DNA from: Citrobacter sp.
GTDB lineage: Bacteria; Pseudomonadota; Gammaproteobacteria; Enterobacterales; Enterobacteriaceae
Direction of reading: 5' to 3'
DNA: 14,252 nucleotides
Assembly (NCBI GenBank): GCA_019415335.1
Contig: DXKH01000009.1
Span: 1 to 14,252, forward strand
Shown here: positions 1 to 7,332 of the stretch, piece by piece
How the letters are laid out: each line of letters begins with the position of its first letter
Position numbering within the stretch: the first letter of the stretch is position 1
Notes under the pieces: generated by a model
What the model saw: only the letters and a program-made list of their open reading frames with translations
Told to the model about the DNA's origin: nothing
Database searches by the model: none
Program-made: the position numbers and the translations under genes

Positions 1-1
1 G

Positions 2-406
2 GTCTTCAGCAGCTACGGCAGCGGCCTGCGTCTGTGGGGCAACCGTATGGCGGCATGGCCAACGGTCACCCATATGCGCAACTTTGAGAACGTTCGCCGT
101 ACCGGTGATGTGATCAACGAGTCCCTGCGTTACTTCAGCCAGCAGTACATCGACATGCCGATTACCCAGGCGCTGATTGATGCGCTGACGGAGTCGGTCA
201 ACGCCTACGGTCGCAAGCTGATTGGCGACGGTGCGCTGCTGGGCTTCAGCTGCTGGTTTGATCCGGCCCGCAACGAAGAGACGGAGCTTGCCGCCGGTCA
301 CCTGTTGCTGAGCTACAAATACACGCCACCACCACCGCTGGAGCGACTGACGTTTGAGACCGAGATCACCTCGGAATATCTGTTAACCCTGAAGGGGAAT
401 AGCTGA
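2..406 (+). CDS. FI: Contractile tail sheath protein, C-terminal part (gpFI-like), partial
   Basis: The frame is open from the first bases of the window, so this is the end of a longer gene; an internal ATG at 47 is not the real start. The product builds the contractile outer sheath around the tail tube. The 134 visible residues look like the conserved C-terminal sheath domain of P2 FI-type proteins: a LRLWGNR stretch near the start, then DVINESLRYFSQQYIDMP and a short beta-rich tail (GHLLLSYKYTPPPPLERLTF) that would serve as the inter-subunit linking arm. It ends TGATG, overlapping the start of the tube gene by one base, the usual coupling of sheath and tube. A full-length sheath of this type is about 390-400 residues, so roughly two thirds lie upstream of the window. 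Confidence 0.88.
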   Translation, partial: VFSSYGSGLRLWGNRMAAWPTVTHMRNFENVRRTGDVINESLRYFSQQYIDMPITQALIDALTESVNAYGRKLIGDGALLGFSCWFDPARNEETELAAGHLLLSYKYTPPPPLERLTFETEITSEYLLTLKGNS

Positions 407-927
407 TGGCAAAGATTGAGATCAACCGCATCACGAATGCCAACATCTACCTGGATGGCGCTAACCTGCTGGGCCGGGCCGAGGAGGTCAAACTCCCGGA
501 CGTCTCCATGACCATGCAGGAGCATAAGGCGCTGGGGATGGTGGGCAAAGTGGAACTCCCGGCAGGCTTCGACAAGCTGGAGGGTGAGATCAAGTGGAAC
601 AGCTTTTACCGCGACGCGATGCTGTCTGCCGCGAACCCGTATAAGTCGCTGGCGCTGCAGTGCCGTTCCAGCGTTCAGCGCTACAGTTCGCAGGGGCTGA
701 TTGACGAAATTCCGCTGGTCACCTTCCTGACGATCATGTTTAAGAAGAACCCGCTGGGGACGTTCAAACAGCATGAGAACGCCGAGTTCTCCAGTAGCTT
801 CACCTGCACGTACATCAAGCAGGTACTGGATGGTGAAGAGCTGCTGGAGCTGGACTATCTGGCCAACATCTTCCGCGTCGGCGGCGTTGACCAGTTGACC
901 GACTACCGCATCAACATCGGGGGCTGA
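406..927 (+). CDS. FII: Major tail tube protein (gpFII-like)
   Basis: A 173-residue protein, the size of the P2 FII tail tube protein (about 172). It would polymerise into the inner tube that the sheath surrounds and through which DNA passes. Family features visible include the N-terminal INRITNANIYLDGANLLGRA, a central GFDKLEGEIKWNS, and a C-terminal stretch LDGEELLELDYLANIFRVGG followed by DQLTDYRINIG, all typical of the P2 tube family. The start ATG overlaps the sheath stop (TGATG), with GAAGGGGA upstream as ribosome binding site inside the sheath end. The next gene starts three bases beyond the stop. Confidence 0.92.
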   Translation: MAKIEINRITNANIYLDGANLLGRAEEVKLPDVSMTMQEHKALGMVGKVELPAGFDKLEGEIKWNSFYRDAMLSAANPYKSLALQCRSSVQRYSSQGLIDEIPLVTFLTIMFKKNPLGTFKQHENAEFSSSFTCTYIKQVLDGEELLELDYLANIFRVGGVDQLTDYRINIGG

Positions 928-929
928 CG

Positions 930-1211
930 GTGACCGTCGAGATTGAAGATAAAGGCGGGAACTGTGGTTCGATTGGCATGGGGAATGGCACCTGGTTTAC
1001 CCTCCTCGATATTCCGGGGGTGGAAAACCTTTTTAATACCCAAAAAACCAATGACCCGATTGACTGCACCCGCTCCAGAGCACGGAAGCTGGCTGACCTG
1101 ATTGAGGCATGGGAACCCCCTGACCACTGGTTCACCGGCATCGGCAAATCTGAAGGAAAGGCACTTCTCATCGCCTTCCTGCGTAACTGCAAAGGCTTTC
1201 GCACTCGCTGA
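930..1211 (+). CDS. Small phage protein of unknown function between tube and E
   Basis: A 93-residue frame beginning with GTG two bases after the tube stop, with a GGGGG run about seven bases upstream as ribosome binding site; an internal ATG at 978 is a possible alternative start. I do not recognise a family. It has no signal peptide or membrane segment. It carries three cysteines (NCGS, DCTR, NCKG), an aromatic centre (GTWFTLLDIPGV, EPPDHWFTGIG) and a basic C-terminus (CKGFRTR). It is immediately followed by a strong terminator-like hairpin at 1218, so it closes the sheath-tube transcript segment. It is expected to be real because of the tight spacing and strand, but its role in the virion or cell is unknown. 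P2 has no gene at this position. Confidence 0.7.
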   Translation: MTVEIEDKGGNCGSIGMGNGTWFTLLDIPGVENLFNTQKTNDPIDCTRSRARKLADLIEAWEPPDHWFTGIGKSEGKALLIAFLRNCKGFRTR

Positions 1212-1217
1212 CATCAC

Positions 1218-1241
1218 AGGGGCTTCGGCCCCTTTCTTCTT
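1218..1241 (+). terminator. Hairpin with UUCG tetraloop and pyrimidine tail
   Basis: AGGGGC-TTCG-GCCCCT forms a six base-pair stem with the very stable UUCG loop (1218-1233), followed by TTCTTCTT. It begins six bases after the stop at 1211. It would act as an intrinsic terminator, or an attenuator or RNA-end stabiliser, separating the highly expressed sheath and tube genes from the tail assembly genes. Confidence 0.75.
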
Positions 1242-1309
1242 AATCCCCTTTAATATCCGTCACGTCCACCTCCAGACATACTGCTCTGAACTTACAAAGG
1301 AGCACGATC

Positions 1310-1624
1310 ATGTCACAGACCCAATCCGATACTTTTAAGCTGTCTTACCCCTTCACCACAGCTGCTGGCACCAGAGTTGAGCAGGTTGAACTGAAACGCC
1401 TGACGGTCAAAGACCTGAAGCAGGTGCGCAAAATCAGTAAAGACCCGGCTGACTGGGACGAACCGCTGATTGCCCGTAGCACCGGTATTCTCCCGGAAGA
1501 CCTCGACAATATGGATTTAGCTGATTACCTGCAGTTGCAGAAACGATTTCAGCTCGTCACTGGGATGGGCGAGAGCGGCGAAGGCGTTGACGCAAGCACA
1601 GGGGCTGCTGGCGAGGTGGTTTAG
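1310..1624 (+). CDS. E: Tail assembly chaperone E (unshifted product)
   Basis: A 104-residue protein starting at an ATG with a clear AAAGGAG ribosome binding site. It resembles the P2 gpE / Mu gp41 class of tail assembly chaperones, which bind the tape measure protein and are not part of the finished virion. Visible features: an N-terminal beta region (FKLSYPFTTAAGTRVEQVEL) followed by LTVKDLKQVRKISKDPADWD, the LTxxDL pattern common in this family, then an acidic helix (LPEDLDNMDLADYLQLQKRF). Position directly upstream of the tape measure gene is diagnostic. The frame ends in a low-complexity Gly-Glu-Ala stretch, and a second frame carrying an E'-type domain continues past its stop, so this product is probably made along with a longer frameshifted one. 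Confidence 0.82.
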   Translation: MSQTQSDTFKLSYPFTTAAGTRVEQVELKRLTVKDLKQVRKISKDPADWDEPLIARSTGILPEDLDNMDLADYLQLQKRFQLVTGMGESGEGVDASTGAAGEVV

Positions 1625-1727
1625 ATTTCAGCCTGGAGAGATTGATGCCCTCGATACTGACGATCTGGAAATGTGGCTGGAACAGGCTGAAGAGCAAATC
1701 AAAAGCGAGTTCGGCGACAAGGATTAA
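1521..1727 (+). CDS. E': E' extension, read by programmed ribosomal frameshift from E
   Basis: This is an open frame overlapping the end of E in the frame reached by a -2 (equivalently +1) shift. It is open from 1521, has no convincing start codon or ribosome binding site, and after the E stop (1622-1624) encodes WFRFQPGEIDALDTDDL then EMWLEQAEEQI. That matches the P2 gpE' pattern, a tryptophan or phenylalanine followed by P-x-E-(I/L)-(D/E)-A-L-x-x-x-(D/E)-L and a helix with W. The E-E' fusion is the longer chaperone of the tape measure in most long-tailed phages. I infer slippage between about 1561 and 1583, where frame 0 reads GGG ATG GGC GAG; the exact site cannot be fixed by eye. In Mu, from memory, this shift is also -2, whereas in P2 it is -1. 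Confidence 0.72.
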   Translation: MITCSCRNDFSSSLGWARAAKALTQAQGLLARWFRFQPGEIDALDTDDLEMWLEQAEEQIKSEFGDKD

Positions 1728-1733
1728 TTATTT

Positions 1734-1759
1734 AGCAGCCGGATAATGGCTGCTTTCTT
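1734..1759 (+). terminator. Hairpin between E' and the tape measure gene
   Basis: AGCAGCC and GGCTGCT form a perfect seven base-pair stem (1734-1740 with 1748-1754) around a seven-base loop, followed by TTCTT. It begins seven bases after the E' stop. It may be a weak intrinsic terminator or attenuator setting tape measure expression below that of the chaperones, or an mRNA end stabiliser. The rest of the gap to 1822 is pyrimidine-rich with no gene. Confidence 0.5.
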
Positions 1760-1822
1760 CGATACTCCAGCCACACTTTCCCGGCTTTTCTTCTTTATAT
1801 ACCGACCCGGAGGATACCCATC

Positions 1823-4513
1823 GTGGCCAGTAACTTTTCCGTTGGTGTTGTTATTGGTGGCATGGTTGGCAGCACCTTCCGCTCGGCGGTGAGCGGCACC
1901 CGACGTGCCCTCGACTCCCTAAATGATACATCCCGCCGCCTCCAGGAGCGCCAGAATGCCTTAACCCGTGCAACTGAACGTTACGGTCAGTTAGGCTCTT
2001 CCCGGATGCTGCGCCTCAACAGCGACCTGTTACGGCTCAGCCGAACTATGGAACAGATTGAACGCCAGCAGCGTCGTCTGTCTGCGGTATCAGCCACCAG
2101 TGATGCACTAAAAACCAACCGTATGGCGTTGTATGGTCAGGGTGTTGAAGCGTATGCCATGGCGCAGACCGTTTATCATACGGTCTCCCCGGCTGTTCAG
2201 CAGTCTATGTCTTTTAAAGACAAAATGATTGATATGTCGATCACCGCAAAATATGACGATAAAACACGAGACACCCTTGCCGAACAGATAAAAGGCTGGG
2301 CACTTAAATACAATCAGTATCAGGATGACATGCAGGACGCAGTCGGTTCACTCATCAGCGACAACATTGATAATGTATCTGATATTGGGTATTTAATGCC
2401 GGACATTGCTCGTGCGGCAACAGCGACACGTACAGCCGGACAGGACTGGGCTAAGGTTGCAGCGGTCTGGCAAAACTCACTGAAAGGTGCTGCCAAAGAT
2501 TTTGGTGCCGTCCAGAATATTATGGCTTATGCCGGTGACCAGGGATCATTTGAAATCCCGGATCAGGTCAAATGGATGCAGTCCCTGGCACCAATGATGG
2601 CGGGAGTTGCCAGCGGGAAAGAGGCTGTGGCTGAAATCGGTGCCAGCCTCCAGATAGCAAAAATTGGTGCGGGTTCCACCGATGAAGCTGCCAATAACTT
2701 TAAAAACTTCCTCACCAAAATTTTTGCCCGCGATACTCAGAAACAATTTGCCGATTTGGGTGTTGACCTGCAGGGTTCAATCGAAAGTTATAAGGCTGCT
2801 GGAATCTCTCCGATTGAAGGCATGATGAGCGTCATAGAGCGCTACCTCAATGCTAAAAGCCCTGAAGCTCTGGCCGGGTTCAAATCCGCCATGAAAATAA
2901 AGAACGATACGGCGAGGGATGAGGCTCTTCAGGCACTGGCAAAAAATTTCGGCCTGGGCGAGATGTTCGCTGATATGCAGGTCATGGCGTTTGTCCGCCC
3001 GATGCTTTCCAACATGGACAGGTACCGTGAAATACGTGCCGGTGCTCTCAAAGCAGCGGATAACGATCTTCTTGGAAACTCTTACGACCAGCGGCTGAAA
3101 TCCCCTCTTGAAGCGACCAAAGCTCTGGTGGTCAACAGTCGCGATCTGGCTATTACGTTGGGCGATCAATTAGCTCCATCTTTTATTTCCCTGGCGCAGG
3201 AGCTTCTCCCTCTGATTCAGGGGGCAAAACATTGGGTAGCGGCTCATCCACAATTTGTCAGTGGTACTTTTAAAGTTATTACCGCGCTCATTGCTTTTAA
3301 AATTGCGGTTATTGGTCTCAAGCTGGGGATAAACCTTCTTATTTCCCCCTTTGTCAACGTCTGGAAAAGTATCGTACTGCTGCAATCCAGTTGGCTTCGC
3401 CTTACGCTCGCTCTGGGTGAAGGCGGCAAACTTCGCTGGCTGGTGACCGGCTTCAGCGCCGTCGCCAGAGGTGCCAGAACACTGGGTGGTGTGCTCTCCG
3501 GAGGGCTGGTTCGCGGCATTATGATCGCCGGGCGTGCCGTTCTCTGGATTGGCCGGGCGCTGCTGATGAATCCCATTGGTCTCGCCATCACCGCCGTCGC
3601 GGCAGCAGCTTACCTTATTTACCGCAACTGGGGCGCAGTCAGTAGCTGGTTTAAACAGCGTTGGGCTGACATTAAAGAGGCGTTTAACGGCGGTGTCGTG
3701 GGGATTGGTAAGCTGCTGATTAACTGGTCTCCGGTTGGTCTGCTCTATAAGGCCTTTGCGGCTGCGCTGAAATACCTCGGTGTTGACCTGCCAGCGAAGT
3801 TCACCGACTTCGGTGGCCACCTTATCGACGGCCTGATTAACGGCATCAAAAATAAATGGGAGTCGCTCAAAACCACCGTCACAGACATGGGCGACAGTGT
3901 AGGCGGGTGGTTTAAAGAAAAGCTGGGTATCCATTCACCAAGCCGGGTATTCATGGGCTTTGGTGACAACATCGCGCAGGGAGCGGCTATCGGCCTGCAA
4001 CGCACGACACCACAGGCTGCGCTGGCCGGGCAGCGAATGGCCAGTGAACTGCTCCCCAAAATGCCCGTTAGCATTCAGGGACCAAAAATACTGGATAACA
4101 CTTCAGATGTTCGCTTCAGCATGCCGTCGCTCGATATCAATGGGTTTATGTCGTCTGCTAAAAATGCGCTCGGAGCCGTGATTAATAGCTTGTCTTCCAT
4201 GTCAGCTATCCCGCTCTCCACCCGAGCATCACTTTTACCAGGACAACGTCTGGCGAATGAAATGACACCGGATGTTCCCCGTATCCCGTCGCCGGAAATT
4301 ATGGCTGCGGGATATTCAGACCGTGGCGCAGCTGCATCCGGTGGCGGAACATCTGGTGGTATTAAGGTCAGCTTTAATCCCCAGTTTTTCCTCAATGGCA
4401 AAGAAACCGCAGCGCCTGACGGGCTGACCGGCGCACTGAATATGAGCCTGCATGAGCTGGAGAAAATGCTGGAGCGTCTGCTGGCTCAGCAACAACGCAG
4501 GAGGTACAGCTGA
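1823..4513 (+). CDS. T: Tail tape measure protein (gpT-like)
   Basis: An 896-residue protein starting at GTG, chosen because GGAGGA lies eight bases upstream and no ATG fits. It sets tail length and exits with the DNA at infection. Residues about 20-95 are a charged, Arg/Gln-rich coiled coil (SRRLQERQNALTRATERYG). Residues about 100-460 are a helical core of the TP901/P2 tape measure type. There are hydrophobic stretches at about 480-510 (FKVITALIAFKIAVIGLKLG) and 581-603 (MNPIGLAITAVAAAAYLIYR), candidates for membrane insertion. The region at about 700-730 carries the conserved tape measure motif GIHSPSRVFMGFGDNIAQGA. The C-terminus is a Leu/Glu/Gln-rich helix. P2 gpT is about 815 residues. 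The stretch 2100-3400 is visibly richer in A+T than flanking genes, suggesting a mosaic middle section. It follows E/E', as in nearly all long-tailed phages. Confidence 0.93.
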   Translation: MASNFSVGVVIGGMVGSTFRSAVSGTRRALDSLNDTSRRLQERQNALTRATERYGQLGSSRMLRLNSDLLRLSRTMEQIERQQRRLSAVSATSDALKTNRMALYGQGVEAYAMAQTVYHTVSPAVQQSMSFKDKMIDMSITAKYDDKTRDTLAEQIKGWALKYNQYQDDMQDAVGSLISDNIDNVSDIGYLMPDIARAATATRTAGQDWAKVAAVWQNSLKGAAKDFGAVQNIMAYAGDQGSFEIPDQVKWMQSLAPMMAGVASGKEAVAEIGASLQIAKIGAGSTDEAANNFKNFLTKIFARDTQKQFADLGVDLQGSIESYKAAGISPIEGMMSVIERYLNAKSPEALAGFKSAMKIKNDTARDEALQALAKNFGLGEMFADMQVMAFVRPMLSNMDRYREIRAGALKAADNDLLGNSYDQRLKSPLEATKALVVNSRDLAITLGDQLAPSFISLAQELLPLIQGAKHWVAAHPQFVSGTFKVITALIAFKIAVIGLKLGINLLISPFVNVWKSIVLLQSSWLRLTLALGEGGKLRWLVTGFSAVARGARTLGGVLSGGLVRGIMIAGRAVLWIGRALLMNPIGLAITAVAAAAYLIYRNWGAVSSWFKQRWADIKEAFNGGVVGIGKLLINWSPVGLLYKAFAAALKYLGVDLPAKFTDFGGHLIDGLINGIKNKWESLKTTVTDMGDSVGGWFKEKLGIHSPSRVFMGFGDNIAQGAAIGLQRTTPQAALAGQRMASELLPKMPVSIQGPKILDNTSDVRFSMPSLDINGFMSSAKNALGAVINSLSSMSAIPLSTRASLLPGQRLANEMTPDVPRIPSPEIMAAGYSDRGAAASGGGTSGGIKVSFNPQFFLNGKETAAPDGLTGALNMSLHELEKMLERLLAQQQRRRYS

Positions 4514-5397
4514 TGTTTGCAGTACTGGGTGATATTGAGTTTGAACTGATTACCTACTGGGACGGCTTCGAGGCCACGTTCGGCGTCGATTATGCGGAGC
4601 ATCCCCGTATCGAGGGTAAGCCCGGCCTGCAGTTCGTTGGCGATAAGCTTGACGAGATCCAGATAAGCCTGGTCTTCCATCAGCACTATTGTGTGCCCGA
4701 CGTGGAGCTGGCGAGGCTGCGAACGGCCATGAAGGCCCATCAGGCGCTGGCGCTGGTCTTCGGCAACGGTGACTATCGCGGCTGGTTCGTGATTACCGAT
4801 GTTACTGCGACCAGCGAGCAGACCGACAGCACCGGCAACGTGCTGGCTGTCAATGCCACCGCGTCTCTCCGGGAGTACATCGGCGACCCGAAAAACCCGC
4901 TACAGCCTCCTGCGATACGCACAACGGTTCCCGGCGTCGGGGCGGTCTCCGGTGCCGTTCCTTCACCTTCCGGGGTGGCACAGTACGTTCGCGACGGCGT
5001 CAACTATGCCAAACAGGCGCAGTCTGCTCTCCAGACCACCGTCAGTGCCGTTCGGGTGGCGCAGAAAATGAAGGATAACCCCGCCGTTGCACTGACCCGC
5101 GTACCGGGGCTGATGAGTGGGCTGGGCAACGTATCCGGGGCATTAGGTCAGAGCATTCCGGCATTTAATGCGCTCTCTGAATCCATGCCTGATGCCATCA
5201 GTCTGGCCAGAGCCACCAGTGATGCGGCCACGTATGTACAACAGGCACAGTCTTCGCTGAGCGGAGTGGACGGCAGCAATATCGTGGCGGCGCTGGACGC
5301 CGTTTCCGGGCAGCTTAACTCCGCCAGCACCACCTTCACCCGTATGTCGCCGGGGTTAAGCACCATGGCAGCCAGAATACTGGCGAGGAGTGTGTGA
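4513..5397 (+). CDS. U: Tail protein U (gpU-like) with long C-terminal extension
   Basis: A 294-residue protein whose first ~125 residues match the P2 GpU family: an N-terminal MFAVLGDIEFELITYWDGFE, a central GKPGLQFVGDKLDEIQISL and a strand-rich GDYRGWFVITDVTATSEQTD. GpU-family proteins act at tail completion, at the head-proximal end of the tube. P2 gpU is about 159 residues. Here a further ~165 Ala/Ser/Val-rich, mostly helical residues follow (SALQTTVSAVRVAQKMKDNP, ISLARATSDAATYVQQAQSS). The start ATG overlaps the T stop (TGATG), with AGGAGG a few bases upstream inside the T end. It lies in the T-U-X-D block. Family assignment is good; the function of the extension is unknown. Confidence 0.85.
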   Translation: MFAVLGDIEFELITYWDGFEATFGVDYAEHPRIEGKPGLQFVGDKLDEIQISLVFHQHYCVPDVELARLRTAMKAHQALALVFGNGDYRGWFVITDVTATSEQTDSTGNVLAVNATASLREYIGDPKNPLQPPAIRTTVPGVGAVSGAVPSPSGVAQYVRDGVNYAKQAQSALQTTVSAVRVAQKMKDNPAVALTRVPGLMSGLGNVSGALGQSIPAFNALSESMPDAISLARATSDAATYVQQAQSSLSGVDGSNIVAALDAVSGQLNSASTTFTRMSPGLSTMAARILARSV

Positions 5398-5609
5398 TGT
5401 TTCTTGAACATGTCACCCGTGACGGAGAGCGCTGGGACTCTCTCGCATGGCAGTACTATGGCGACCCGCTGGGCTATCCCCGGATAATTGCCGCCAATCC
5501 GCACGTGGCCATCACGCCGGTGCTGCCCTCCGGGCTGTTGTTACTGATTCCGGTTATCGAGGCTGAAGAAGCCACCACAGAAGAGGATATTGCCCCATGG
5601 CTGAGATAA
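5397..5609 (+). CDS. X: Tail protein X (gpX-like, LysM-type)
   Basis: A 70-residue protein of the P2 tail X family (P2 gpX is 67). It shows the LysM-like layout: an N-terminal strand, GERWDSLAWQYYGDP, then YPRIIAANPH and a C-terminal hydrophobic GLLLLIPVIE. Such proteins are small structural components near the tail tube and baseplate. The start is taken as the ATG at 5397, which overlaps the U stop (TGATG) and has GAGGAG seven bases upstream; the GTG one codon earlier is less likely. The end overlaps the start of D by 13 bases. Confidence 0.88.
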   Translation: MFLEHVTRDGERWDSLAWQYYGDPLGYPRIIAANPHVAITPVLPSGLLLLIPVIEAEEATTEEDIAPWLR

Positions 5610-6766
5610 ACAGCACTGCACAGGCTGCATCAGCGTTAACCGGCGTCAGCGATGTTCTGAGTCCGGTGTTCACGCTGTGGTATCTGCAGAAGAACATCAC
5701 CACCGATATCGCCCCCTATGTCACGCGCGTAACCTACAGCGATAACATCAAAAGCGAGTCCGATACCATTGAGGTGGAACTGGACGACACCGATGGTCGC
5801 TGGCTGGATAAGTGGTACCCGGGCAAGGGCGACACGTTGACGCTAAAGATGGGCTATCAGGGCGAGAAGCTGCTGTCCTGCGGTACGTTCTCGATAGACG
5901 AGATCGAAGTGAGTTCGCCTGCGTCCGTTGTCGCTATCCGGGGCGTGGCCACGTCGGTCAACAACGCCCTGCGGACTAAATCCAGTCGTGGTTTCGAGAG
6001 CACAACGCTGGCGGCTATCGCCGGACGGATTGCCAAAAAGCATCAGCTGAAGCTGGTTGGCAGTATTGAGTCCATCAAAATTGACCGGGTGACCCAGTAT
6101 GCAGAAACGGACGTGGGCTTCCTGCGCCGACTGGCCAGCGAGTATGGTTATGCCGTGAAAGTGGTCAGCGACCAGCTGGTTTTTTCTCATCTTGCCACGC
6201 TGCGCGGTCAGGAGCCGGTCAGGCAGTTAAAGCCACAGGATGTGGCCAGCTTTTCCCTGCGTGACACCATCAACCGCGTCTACAAATCCGCGAAGGTAAA
6301 ACACCAGAAGAGCAGCGATAAAAAGCTGATCGTTTATGAAGCTGATGGCGGTACCAGCGAAAGCGACAAACAAACCAAAGGCGGTAAGGTCACCAGTGCT
6401 GACTCACTGAAGGTCAACAGCCGCGTCAGTGACCCGGACAGCGCCCGGATAAAAGCAGATTCGGCGCTGGCCAGGCATAACGAATACCAGCAGAACGGCT
6501 CGCTGACGCTGATGGGGACGCCTCAGTTGACTGCAGGCAACAAAATTGAACTGGTGGGCTTTGGTCAGTTATCCGGGCCATGGCTGATAACTACTGCCCG
6601 CCATGCGTTTGACCGTAACAACGGCTATATCACCGAACTGGAAGTGGCACGAGGGCCGGTTACGCAGGGCAAAGCGAAGAAAGGTAAAAAGACCGGAAAA
6701 ACCCAGACGCTGACCGTCTATAAACCGGACGGCAGCACGTCCACGGTAATAAAGGAGAAAAAATAA
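5597..6766 (+). CDS. D: Tail protein D (gpD-like, baseplate hub)
   Basis: A 389-residue protein very close in length to P2 gpD (387), often annotated 'late control D' but structurally a gp27-like hub that joins tube and spike. The first ~200 residues show hub-type elements: DIAPYVTRVTYSDNIKSESD, VELDDTDGRWLDKWYPGKGD and later FLRRLASEYGYAVKVVSDQL. The C-terminal third holds SLTLMGTPQLTAGNKIELVG and GPWLITTARHAFDRNNGYIT. The last ~40 residues are lysine-rich (GKAKKGKKTGKTQTL), a basic tail. It overlaps X by 13 bases upstream and V by one base (TAATG) downstream. Position before V is natural, since the hub trimer sits on the spike trimer. Confidence 0.92.
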   Translation: MAEINSTAQAASALTGVSDVLSPVFTLWYLQKNITTDIAPYVTRVTYSDNIKSESDTIEVELDDTDGRWLDKWYPGKGDTLTLKMGYQGEKLLSCGTFSIDEIEVSSPASVVAIRGVATSVNNALRTKSSRGFESTTLAAIAGRIAKKHQLKLVGSIESIKIDRVTQYAETDVGFLRRLASEYGYAVKVVSDQLVFSHLATLRGQEPVRQLKPQDVASFSLRDTINRVYKSAKVKHQKSSDKKLIVYEADGGTSESDKQTKGGKVTSADSLKVNSRVSDPDSARIKADSALARHNEYQQNGSLTLMGTPQLTAGNKIELVGFGQLSGPWLITTARHAFDRNNGYITELEVARGPVTQGKAKKGKKTGKTQTLTVYKPDGSTSTVIKEKK

Positions 6767-7278
6767 TGACAGGCGTCACCCGTCAGGTCGGTACGGTCAG
6801 CGCTGTCGATGCCGACAAGGTTCAGGCTCGCGTTCGTCTGCCGGAATGCGATAACCTGCGCACTAACTGGCTTAACGTGCTGCAGCGCAATACCCAGGAT
6901 AACAAGGATTACTGGCTCCCTGACGTGGGGGAGCAGGTTGAGGTGCTGCTCGATGCCAACGGCGAGGATGGTGTCATTCTGGGCGCGGTGTACTCAGAAG
7001 TCGATAAACCGCCGTTCAGCGACAAAAACGTCCGGGGCACGAAATACGCGGATGGTGCAGAGTTCAGCTATAACCGCGCGACCCATACGCTGACAGTCAA
7101 AGGCGGTATCGAGCGCGTAGTAATCGAGGTTGCGGCAGGTATCAGCCTGAAGGGAAAAACCATTGATTTGACCGCTGACACAACCACGGTGAACGGCAAC
7201 TTTGAAATCAACGGGAACGCCCATGCGACAGGTAACATTTTTGCTGACGGCCAGAACTCCAATCACCACTCCCACTGA
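6766..7278 (+). CDS. V: Baseplate spike protein V (gpV-like) with HxH metal-binding tip
   Basis: A 170-residue protein of the phage baseplate assembly V family; P2 gpV is 211. It forms the trimeric membrane-piercing needle under the hub. The N-terminal ~90 residues form the OB-fold (VGTVSAVDADKVQARVRLPE; YWLPDVGEQVEVLLDANGED; GVILGAVYSEVDKPP). The second half is a run of short beta strands typical of the triple beta-helix (ISLKGKTIDLTADTTTVNGN; FEINGNAHATGNI). The protein ends NSNHHSH, with H168-S169-H170 giving the HxH motif that in P2 gpV and its relatives binds iron at the needle tip. The ATG overlaps the D stop, with AAGGAG upstream. Confidence 0.93.
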   Translation: MTGVTRQVGTVSAVDADKVQARVRLPECDNLRTNWLNVLQRNTQDNKDYWLPDVGEQVEVLLDANGEDGVILGAVYSEVDKPPFSDKNVRGTKYADGAEFSYNRATHTLTVKGGIERVVIEVAAGISLKGKTIDLTADTTTVNGNFEINGNAHATGNIFADGQNSNHHSH

Positions 7279-7332
7279 CCTTCTTAAACGCCTTTAATAT
7301 CGGCGTTCCCGCACAGGGGCAATACTGCCCCC
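7279..7332 (+). promoter_or_regulatory. Two hairpins between V and W, the second abutting the W start
   Basis: AACGCC/GGCGTT (7287-7292 with 7302-7307, nine-base loop) and GGGGCA-ATAC-TGCCCC (7316-7331) lie in the only sizeable gap in the baseplate block. The second hairpin ends one base before the W ATG and contains the only purine-rich candidate for a ribosome binding site (AGGGG). It could restrict W translation or mark an RNA processing point. There is no U-run after the second stem, so it is not an ordinary terminator. Confidence 0.45.

Noticed and set aside
313..774. A 153-residue minus-strand frame across sheath and tube
   Set aside because: Antisense to two strongly recognised tail genes; a shadow of their codon bias.
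1310..1624. P2-type U-rich slippery heptamer in E
   Set aside because: No TTTTTTG or A/T-rich slippery heptamer was seen in the overlap, and the second frame is not in the -1 register.
3170..3934. A 254-residue minus-strand open frame
   Set aside because: It lies wholly inside the tape measure gene, with no ribosome binding site and no recognisable protein features.
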